Shown here: positions 56,922 to 64,000 of the stretch, in pieces
Layout of the letters: each line of letters opens with the position of its first letter
How positions within the stretch are numbered: the stretch's first letter is position 1
NCBI RefSeq assembly: GCF_014171595.1
Contig: NZ_CP050451.1
Span: forward strand, 4,092,001-4,156,000
Direction: 5' to 3'
Length of the DNA stretch: 64,000 bases
Source of the DNA: Massilia sp. Se16.2.3
Lineage (GTDB): Bacteria; Pseudomonadota; Gammaproteobacteria; Burkholderiales; Burkholderiaceae_D
Translations under genes and position numbers: made by a program
Notes under the pieces: generated by a model
Told to the model about the DNA's origin: nothing
The model's input: the letters and a program-made list of their open reading frames with translations, nothing else
The model's database searches: none

Positions 56922-59312
56922 TCACTTCCTTAACCTGAGGGCGTTGAGCACGACGATGGCGGAACTGGCGGCCATGCCGATGCCGGACAGCCAGGGGGTT
57001 GAGCAGGCCGGTGGCCGCAAGCGGTATCGCCACCAGGTTGTAGACGCTGGCCCAGGCCAGGTTCTGGCGCACGACGCGCAGGGTGCGCCTGGCCGTGTCG
57101 GCCGCATCGCCGAGCGGCAGCAGGCCCTCGCCGAGCAGCACGCAATCGGCATTGAGTTGCGCCAGCGCGGCCCCGCCACCCATTGCGAACGAGACGTCGG
57201 CACCGCGCAGCACGGCGGCGTCGTTGATCCCGTCGCCCACCATCGCCACGATGGCGCCGGATTCCTGCAGGCGCCGCACATGGGCCAGCTTCTGTTCGGG
57301 CAGCTGGCCGCCAACCGCGTCCCGTATTCCCAGCCGTGCGGCGATGGCCCCCACGGTGCCCGGCTCGTCGCCACTGAGCAGGACAACCATCTTGCCGGCC
57401 GCCTCGAAGCGTCGCACCACCTCGGCCGCCTCGGGGGGCGCAGCGCGTCGACGATGTCGAAGCGCGCCAGCCAGCAGCTCTCCGAGCCCAGCCAGACCAC
57501 GCCGCCGTGTGCCTCCCCGCCGGAAGGGGCTGCGCTGCCCGCCAGCGCGCCGACAAAGGCCGCGCTGCCGATGCGGTAGCGCCGCTGCGCGACTTTTTCC
57601 TTCGATGCCCCGCCCGACTGTGTAGTGCAAGTCCTGCGCCTGCAATGCGCCCGTCGCGGGAACATTGGCACGGATGGCCAGCGCCAGCGGATGGGCGTTG
57701 CCCGCTTCCAGCGCCGCGGCCAGGCGCAGCACGGCCGGCTCGTCCAGCGTTCCAAGCAGACGGGTCCTGTCCAGCCACGGGCGGCCCAGCGTCAGGGTAC
57801 CCGTCTTGTCGAACACGACATGGGTGGCGCGCTCCGGGGTTTCCAGCGCATGCCCGCCGACTGCCAGTACGCCGCGCCGCAGCAGGCCATCATGGGCCGC
57901 GGCCAGGGCCGTGGGCATGGCCAGCGACAGCGCGCAGGGACAGGTGACGACCAGCACCGCGATCGCCGCCGGCCAGGCACGCGCCGGATCGATCAGCTGC
58001 CAGGTGGCGAACACGAGCACCGTCAGCACCAGCAGGGCCGCGACCGACCAGGCGGCCGCGCGGTCGGCCCACAGCGCCAGCGCAGGTTTGCCCTGCCCGG
58101 CCTTCTCGGCCAGGCGCACCAGCAGGGCCAGCGTGCTCTCGCGCGCCGCCGCCTCCACGCGCATGACCAGTGCCCGGGCCACGTTGACGGCGCCGCCGGC
58201 CAGCTTGTCGCCCGGGGCCATGCACCGTGTGCGGCTTTCGCCCGTGAGCAGCGAGAAGTCGACCTCGGTCTCGCCCTCGACGATGACGCCGTCGGCCGGC
58301 ACCTGCTCGCCCGCCGCCACCAGCACGATGTCGCCGGGTACCAGGCTGCTTGCTGCCACGACCTCGATCGCGCGCTCGATCGGATAGCGCGCCATGCGCC
58401 GGCTCGAGGCCGGCAGGCCGGCCTGCAATGCTTCGAGCGCCGAAGCCGCGCGGCGGCGCGCGCTCAGCTCGAGGTAGCGGCTGGCGAGCAGCAGGAAGAC
58501 GAACATCGTCACCGAATCGAAATACAGCGCACCCTCCCCGCGCACGAGGGCAAGCGTGCTGCCGCCGAACGCCGCGGCGATGCCCGGGGCGACCGGCACG
58601 TCCATGCCGGGCAGGCCGCGGCGCAGGTCGCGCCAGGCGCCGGCGAAAACGGCTGGGCCGAATACAGCACGGCCGGGAGCGTCAGCAGCAGCGAGGCCCA
58701 GCCCATCAACGCCGTCATGTCGGCGTCCATGGTGCCGTCCGTGACCATGTAGACGGGGACGGCGTACATCATCACCTGCATCATCGCCAGGCCGGCGATG
58801 AACAGCTGGCGAAACAGCTTGCGGCGGGCCCGTTCGAGCTGCTCGCCGTGGCGCTGCGCGTCGTAGGGATAGGCGCGGTAGCCGATCGCGTGCAAGGTGC
58901 GCAGCAGGTCGCTGACCTTGCACAGCGCCGGGTTCCAGCGCACCCCAGGCGCTCGCTGCTGACGTTGAGCAGCACTTCCAGCACGCCCGGCAGCGCCTGC
59001 ACGCGGCGCTCGATCAGCCAGACGCAGGCGGCGCAGCGGATGCCCTCGACCGTGAAACTGCCCTCGCCCGGGTTGCCGGCGGCGTCGACCAGCGCCAGCT
59101 CGGGCGCATCGGTCACCGTCGCGCCGTAGCTGCTGCGGCTGTCGTAATAATCGGCGCAACCGGCATCGACGATGGCCTGCGCGGCCGCTGCGCAGCCGGG
59201 ACAGCACATCGCGCGTTCGCTGCCTGCGATGCGGGCCGTCCACTGGCGCTCCCCCCGCCAGCGGAAGGCCGCAGTGGAAGCAGTCGCGGCTTGAGACGGT
59301 GCCATCCCTCAT
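56922..59312 (-). CDS. ccoI: Copper-exporting P-type ATPase for cbb3 assembly (CcoI/FixI)
   Basis: This P1B-type ATPase supplies copper for cbb3; about 795 residues. An N-terminal cysteine-rich segment (CFHCGLPL...CCPGCAAAAQAI) and a heavy-metal domain with GIRCAACVWLIERR lead into eight helices. The transport motif is TCPCALSLAMP, phosphorylation DKTGTLTLG, the actuator LTGES and the hinge VGDGINDAAVLRGADVSFAMGGG. Frame changes occur near 59250, 58945, 58640, 57570, 57430 and 56990. The ATG at 59312 overlaps the preceding gene by four bases (ATGA). It sits between the TauE-like gene and ccoS. Confidence 0.92.
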
Positions 59313-60062
59313 GGTGCCATTCCCGGCGCGACGCAGATCACCTGCAGCCAGCTGGCCGGCAAGCCGCCGGCGGCGCGTGCCAGCCCAAGGAGGCCGAAGG
59401 CGAGCACGCCCGCACCGCAGGCGATGCGCACAGGTAGAAGGCGCAGCCAGGCGCGCAGGCGCACACCGGCCAGGCCCAGCGCCAGCATCATCGGCAGCGT
59501 CCCCAGCCCGAAGGCCAGCATCGTCAGCGCGCCGGCGCCGGCCGAGCCGCTCAGCATTGCCGTGACCAGCGCGCTGTAGACCATTGCGCAGGGCAGCCAG
59601 CCCCACAGGGCACCGGCGGCGAACATGCGCGCCGGCGTGTCGGGCGGGCCGATGCGCGCCAGCCCGGGGCGCAGGTGGCGCCATAGCAGCTGCCCCTACC
59701 CGCTCGATGCGGGCGACGCCGCTCCATGCCCCCATCAGGTGCAGGCCGAGCGCAACCAGCATCAGGTTGGCGAGCCAGCAGGCGGCAGCCTGCGCGGCCG
59801 GCAGCGCCGTCATGGTCGCCGCGCCCTGCGCCAGTCCGCCCGCCAGCGCGCCGGCCGTCATGTAGCTGGCGATGCGCCCGCCGTTGTAGGCAGCGACGTG
59901 CACGCCGGCTCCCGCGCTGCGCGTCGGATGCAGCGTGATGACGCCCGTGCGGGCACGCGGCGGTGCCAGCGACAGCGCGCCGACGATGCCGCCGCACATG
60001 CCGGCACAGTGCACGCTGCCGAGCAGGCCGACCAGGAACAGCGGCAAGGGATGGATGTTCAT
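59309..60062 (-). CDS. Sulfite exporter TauE/SafE-like membrane protein, cbb3-linked
   Basis: This is a polytopic membrane protein of about 250 residues. It begins FLVGLLGSVHCAGMCGGIVGAL, a motif with Cys and His shared by the cytochrome-biogenesis (DsbD/CcdA-like, SafE) group; later GWLPCAMVYSALVTAMLSGSA and GLGTLPMMLALGLAG repeat it. A frame change lies near 59690. It starts five bases after hemN and overlaps ccoI. In cbb3 loci this gene (sometimes called ccoH2 or SenC-partner) is thought to help copper or haem supply; its precise role is not settled. Confidence 0.85.
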
Positions 60063-60067
60063 GCGGG

Positions 60068-61519
60068 TCAGACGGTGCGCGAATAGCGTGGCATCGCCAT
60101 CGGCTGCCCGAGGTAGCGGTCGAACACCATGCAGACGTTGCGGATCAGGAGGCGGCCGCGCAGCGTGACCGAGATCCAGTCGCCGTCCAGGGTGACCAGG
60201 CCATCGGCCGCCAGTTCGCGCAGCCGCGCCAGCTCGGCGGCGAAGTACTTGTCGAAGCTGACCGGGAAAGCCTGTTCGATGGCGGAGATCGACAGCTCGA
60301 ACTGGCACATCAGCTTCTGGATGATCGCACGCCGCAGGAGATCGTCCATGCCGAGCGCGATGCCGCGCGCCACCGGCAGCTCGTTGTTCTCCAGGGCTTC
60401 GTAATAGGCCTCCAGCGTCTTGGCGTTCTGGCTGTAGGTGGCGCCGACGGCGCCGATGGCCGAGACGCCGCAGGACACCAGGTCGCTGTCGGCATGGGTC
60501 GAATAGCCCTGAAAGTTACGGTGCAGGCGACCCTGGCGCTGGGCCACGGCGAGGTCGTCGTCGGGCTTGGCGAAATGGTCCATGCCGATGTAGACATAAC
60601 CGGCCGCGCCCAGGCGCTCGATGCACAGCGCCAGCATGGCCAGCTTGTCGCCAGATGACGGCATGTCCGCTTCCAGGATACGGCGCTGCGGCTTGAACAC
60701 ATGCGGCAGGTGGGCGTAGTGGTAGATCGAGATGCGGTCGGGACTGGCATCGATGACCTTGTCGATGGTCGCCGCCATCGTGACCAGACTCTGCTTCGGC
60801 AGGCCGTAGATCAGGTCGATGCTGATCGAGCGAAAGCCGGCTTCGCGCGCGGCGGCGATGATGGCGCGCGTCTCGGCTTCCGGCTGGACGCGGTTGACGG
60901 CTTTCTGTACGTCGGGGTCGAAGTCCTGCACGCCCAGGCTGATGCGGTTGAAGCCCTGGGCGCGCAGGCTGTGTACGCGCTCCCTCGAGACCGTGCGCGG
61001 GTCGACCTCGATCGAATACTCGCCCACCTCATCGGGCGCGAACCTGAAGTTGCGGCGCAGGTGCGCCATCAGCTCGCCCATCTGCTCGTCCGAAAGATAA
61101 GTGGGCGTGCCGCCGCCAAAGTGCAGCTGTTCGACCTCGTTCATCCCGGCGAACAGCGCGCCCTGCATGGCGATTTCGCGCTTCAGGTAGCCGAGGTAAG
61201 TCGCCGCCTTCTCGCGGTTTCTGGTGACGATCTTGTTGCAGGCGCAGTAGTAGCAGACCGTATCGCAGAACGGGATGTGCAGGTAGAGCGAGAGCGGCCG
61301 CGCCGCGCCGCGGGTGCGCACCGCGGCCACCGCGTGCAGGTAGTCGCGGTAGTTGAAGGTTTCGTCGAAACGGTCTGCGGTGGGATAGGAGGTATAGCGC
61401 GGACCGTTCTTGCCCAGACGCGCGATCAGGTCGGCGTCGAAATCGACCGCAGGGGCAACCGCCTGGGCGATCGGGATGACCGCGGCGCCGCGCGGGGTGC
61501 TGATGGAGGGATGAAACAT
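60068..61519 (-). CDS. hemN: Oxygen-independent coproporphyrinogen III oxidase
   Basis: This 483-residue radical-SAM enzyme converts coproporphyrinogen III to protoporphyrinogen IX without oxygen. The radical-SAM cysteines are in YLHIPFCDTVCYYCACNKIV; preceding GPRYTSYPTADRF, then EQLHFGGGTPTYL, GVQDFDPDVQKAVNR, SIDLIYGLPKQ and the C-terminal HemN domain (YSTHADSDLVSCGVSAIG) are all family features. The gene is intact; ATG at 61519. An FNR box lies 85 bases upstream. It heads hemN-tauE-ccoI-ccoS. Confidence 0.96.
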   Translation of the reverse strand: MFHPSISTPRGAAVIPIAQAVAPAVDFDADLIARLGKNGPRYTSYPTADRFDETFNYRDYLHAVAAVRTRGAARPLSLYLHIPFCDTVCYYCACNKIVTRNREKAATYLGYLKREIAMQGALFAGMNEVEQLHFGGGTPTYLSDEQMGELMAHLRRNFRFAPDEVGEYSIEVDPRTVSRERVHSLRAQGFNRISLGVQDFDPDVQKAVNRVQPEAETRAIIAAAREAGFRSISIDLIYGLPKQSLVTMAATIDKVIDASPDRISIYHYAHLPHVFKPQRRILEADMPSSGDKLAMLALCIERLGAAGYVYIGMDHFAKPDDDLAVAQRQGRLHRNFQGYSTHADSDLVSCGVSAIGAVGATYSQNAKTLEAYYEALENNELPVARGIALGMDDLLRRAIIQKLMCQFELSISAIEQAFPVSFDKYFAAELARLRELAADGLVTLDGDWISVTLRGRLLIRNVCMVFDRYLGQPMAMPRYSRTV

Positions 61520-61603
61520 CTGGACGACTCCTGCTGCCTGCCGTGCCGCGGGCTGCGGCTCGACTCGATGAGGGAAGTCTATTGATGCTCGACAGCAAAA
61601 TCC

Positions 61604-61617
61604 TTGACTTGCATCAA
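61604..61617 (-). promoter_or_regulatory. FNR/ANR box upstream of hemN
   Basis: TTGAC-TTGC-ATCAA matches the FNR consensus except one position, 85 bases upstream of the hemN start. On the minus strand it is followed by GGATTTT as in the ccoN box. Confidence 0.8.
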
Positions 61618-61659
61618 AAATCGCAGAGGGGCCAGCTAGCCGGGGGGTGCCAGGGCTCA

Positions 61660-62044
61660 TGCTCGAAACACAAATTTTCATCCTGCCCGGCCAGGTGCGG
61701 ACAGGGTCAGACATTTTCCACGCAGATGACATCGAAATGTGGTGGGCTCGTAGCGAAAATGTCAGGCGTGAGCACGGTGGTCGGCTTTACAAGCACTGTC
61801 GTTCCGGCAGCAAAATTTCGCACCTTGATCCTGAAGCAGGAATACACGATCGCCGGTACCTGGGAAGGAAAGCCCGTTCCGCCGACAAAGGAAACCCTGA
61901 CGCATTTCCTGGCAGGTGGTGTCGGCATCGTCAAGGAAGTTCCGAGTACTTCGGTGCCGGGTCACTGCTCGAAAGGGCGACCGATACCGAGGGGCGCGGG
62001 TCGATGAACCGGAAATACGACGCGTCCGCCAACGACAACGACTG
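61660..62044 (+). pseudogene. Decayed fragment of a lipoprotein-like gene
   Basis: The 525-base gap 61620-62144 holds coding-like remnants in two frames: VPAAKFRTLILKQEYTIAGT and THFLAGGVGIVKEV, then, after a shift near 61940, EYFGAGSLLERATDT and a terminal KYDASANDND. These match the pattern of small exported lipoproteins with a VPAGxF-T-x-L and GVGIVK motif. There is no 5' end with signal peptide and no start codon with a ribosome-binding site, so the 5' part is lost. It may be a real pseudogene or partly an assembly artefact. Confidence 0.45.
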
Positions 62045-62144
62045 ATCGGCCGGCCGTTCCCTGCTGTGTTCAAGCGCCACGTGCTCGCCGGCGTGAGCGG
62101 CATCCTCCGGGTTTCTGCGGTCTCATCAATGATAATATTGCCGC

Positions 62145-63376
62145 ATGGACAATCTTACCCACTCCCTCGTCGGCCTGGCGCTGGGCGAACTGGCCCACCG
62201 CGTACTGCCGACCGAAGCCGACCCGGCACGCGCCAGCACGCGGCGACGCCTGCTGTTGAGCTGCGGCGCGCTGGCCAGCAATTTCCCCGACCTCGACCTG
62301 GTCCTGACGCCGCTGCTGCCTGATCCGTTCGGCTACCTGCTGCACCATCGCGGCCACACCCACACCCTGCTCTACGCCCTGCCCCAGGCCCTGCTGCTCC
62401 TGGCCGGCCTCTGGCTGTTCTGGGCGAATGCGCGCGCGCTGCTGCGGGGCAGTTCGGCGGCGCGGTGCGGGCTGGGGGCGACGATCGTCATCGGCCTGCT
62501 GCTGCACCGGGCATGGATGCGCTGAACGTGTACGGCGTGCATCCCTTCGCGCCCTTCGATACGCACTGGTATTACGGCGACATGGTGTTCATTGTCGAGC
62601 CGCTGTTCTGGCTGGCGTTGGGTACGCCGCTGGCGGCGCAGGTCGCCCATGCCGGATGGCGGCGCCTCCTGCTTGGCCTGCTGCTGGCGGCGCCCGTGCT
62701 GTTCACCGTGTTCGGCTTCCTGCAGCCTGGTTCCCTGCTCGGGCTGGCGCTGGCCTGGGCGCTGTCGCAGTGGCTGACGCGGCGCGCAGGCGAGCGGGCG
62801 GCGCTGATTGCAGGCGTGGCGCTGTGCTTCGGTTTCGTATTGCTGCAGGGGACGCTGGCCGGGCTTGCGCGCGACCAGCTGAGCGCCGCGCTGCGCCGCG
62901 ACGATGCGTCCGTGCATATTCTCGACCTGCCGCTGTCGGCCTTCCCCACCAATCCGCTGTGCTGGGGGACCGTCGCCGTCACCCGTGACGACCTCGGCGG
63001 CTACCGCCTGCGCCGCGGCGTGCTCAGCCTGGCACCGCGCTGGGTCGCGCCGTCGGCATGCCCGGCGAAGATTGCCGGCGTGTACGTGAGCGCGGGCGCG
63101 GCGGATGTACCGCAGGGCATCGCCTGGGCCGTGGAAACCCACGGCTCGGTGGCGGGGCTGCGCGTCCTGCGCGAGCGCGATTGCCGGATCGATGCCTGGC
63201 TGCGCTTTGCGCGGGCGCCAGTGCTCACCAACGGTAGCGCGACCGACCTGCGCTACGGCCTGCCGGGCGCCCGGAACTTCTCGACTCTGCCCTATGCAGC
63301 GCAGGCCGGCAAGCCCTGCCCGGCTCCCCTGCCGAAGTGGGGCTATCCGCGCGCCGATCTTCTCGGCCTGCCCTAG
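62145..63376 (+). CDS. DUF457/YdjM-type membrane-bound metal-dependent hydrolase
   Basis: This is a protein of about 410 residues with N-terminal MDNLTHSLVGLALGELAH, a conserved Asp/His motif, ASNFPDLDLVLTPL and HHRGHTHTLLYALP, the metal-binding signature of the family. After a frame change near 62505, NVYGVHPFAPFDTHWYYGDMVFIVEPLFWLALG, further helices and a periplasmic or cytoplasmic C-terminal domain follow. The first part has three histidines in HRGHTHT likely to hold a metal. Function unclear; relatives are called inner-membrane hydrolase. It stands alone. Confidence 0.85.
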
Positions 63377-63551
63377 CCGCGCCGCGAGGTCAAGTCCCGC
63401 ACATTGTCGAGTTGGTAACGGCACACGGCCGTTTCAACCGTCGGGCATGCGAAACAGATAATCCAGTATGCTTACCTGGAGTTACACACATTGCGGCGGA
63501 CCGGCACGCGAGAGACCGCTTGCGCCTTATTGCAACCCGGGGAGGGAATGG

Positions 63552-64000
63552 ATGGTCTCGAAACGATTGCTCTGTATCTCACCCGATGGTCATGGCGCGG
63601 CCGAGGTGCTGTGCGCTGAAATGCCGGGGTGGCAGATCCGCAGTGTCGGCAGTTTCGAGGAAGCCCGCTGCGCACTGCGCGAGGATGCCTATCTTGCCGG
63701 GGTGCTGGACCATGTCATCGGTGCGTGGCCCCACGGCGAGGTCGACCGTTTCCTGCGCCAGCACAGCCATGTGCAATGGGTCGGCGTGGTCGGCCGGGAC
63801 ACGCTGGCCGCAGCCAGCTGCCGCGAACTCGTCGCCGACTACCTCTGCGACTACCACACCGCCCCGCTCGACACCCGCCGCCTGGCCCATACCCCCGGGG
63901 CACGTGTACGGCCACGCCTTGTTGCGCAGGCCGCGCCCGCGCCCCGGCACCGCACCCTCGACCCTGATCGGCAGCTGCGCGGCAATGGCGCGCCTGCGCA
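63552..64000 (+). CDS. Sigma-54-type regulator, VpsR-like N-terminal domain (partial)
   Basis: This is the beginning of a transcription regulator that continues past the window. Residues 1-120 form a receiver-like domain without the usual phospho-acceptor pocket: SKRLLCISPDGHGAAEVLC, QIRSVGSFEEARCALRED, HSHVQWVGVVGRDTLAA and LCDYHTAPLDTRRLAHT. After a frame change near 63895, GHVYGHALLR and STLIGSCAAMARLR follow, the linker typical of enhancer-binding proteins before the AAA+ domain. The start at 63552 follows GGGGAGGG. Such proteins control exopolysaccharide or biofilm genes; no target is seen here. Confidence 0.7.
   Translation, partial: MVSKRLLCISPDGHGAAEVLCAEMPGWQIRSVGSFEEARCALREDAYLAGVLDHVIGAWPHGEVDRFLRQHSHVQWVGVVGRDTLAAASCRELVADYLCDYHTAPLDTRRLAHTPGARVRPRLVAQAAPAPRHRTLDPDRQLRGNGAPA

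Overview
The window is GC-rich chromosomal DNA from a beta-proteobacterium. Gene content and protein style (cbb3 oxidase with CcoG/H/I/S, FNR, a DUF3305/DUF3306 formate dehydrogenase operon, GC-biased codons) best fit the Oxalobacteraceae, Massilia/Telluria type; this is an inference without database comparison. No rRNA, tRNA, CRISPR array, insertion sequence or prophage was recognised. A striking technical property is that about half of the long conserved genes switch reading frame one or more times in mid-domain, often with compensating shifts. This looks like uncorrected single-base indels in the assembly, so I report such genes at full extent as one CDS.

Layout. 1-15.5 kb: end of an M1 aminopeptidase, glpD, an HD hydrolase overlapping a Sir2 deacylase, a UvrD-type helicase bracketed by two copies of a non-coding element rich in DnaA-box-like 9-mers, a split chromate transporter, S-formylglutathione hydrolase, and a stress cassette (sigma-32-like promoter, Hsp20, phosphoribosyltransferase, SRPBCC protein, erythromycin-esterase-like protein). 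A lipoprotein and a cysteine-rich zinc-ribbon protein follow. 15.8-34.2 kb: a two-subunit molybdenum hydroxylase, hybrid histidine kinase, Na+/H+ antiporter, topoisomerase IB, an ABC exporter, pncB, a SET-domain protein, a GNAT acetyltransferase, two low-GC hypotheticals and an acyl-CoA synthetase.

34.3-61.6 kb is a respiratory island, almost all on the minus strand. It holds (i) a formate dehydrogenase operon running from a TorD-like chaperone through fdhA, fdhB and fdhC to DUF3305, DUF3306 and a multi-cluster ferredoxin; (ii) cydAB plus a DUF2474 micro-protein; (iii) fnr on the opposite strand; (iv) ccoNOQP-ccoG-ccoH; and (v) hemN-tauE/safE-like-ccoI-ccoS. Good FNR boxes lie upstream of ccoN and of hemN, and the encoded FNR keeps its four iron-sulfur cysteines and its recognition helix. 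The region therefore reads as a self-contained low-oxygen module: sensor, two high-affinity oxidases, oxidase assembly, oxygen-independent haem synthesis and formate oxidation as electron source.

61.6-64 kb: a decayed lipoprotein-like gene, a DUF457 membrane hydrolase and the start of a sigma-54-type regulator that runs off the window. Palindromic REP/BIME-like repeats (core GTAGGGTGGGC) occupy the intergenic regions at 27.7, 48.0 and 48.8 kb.
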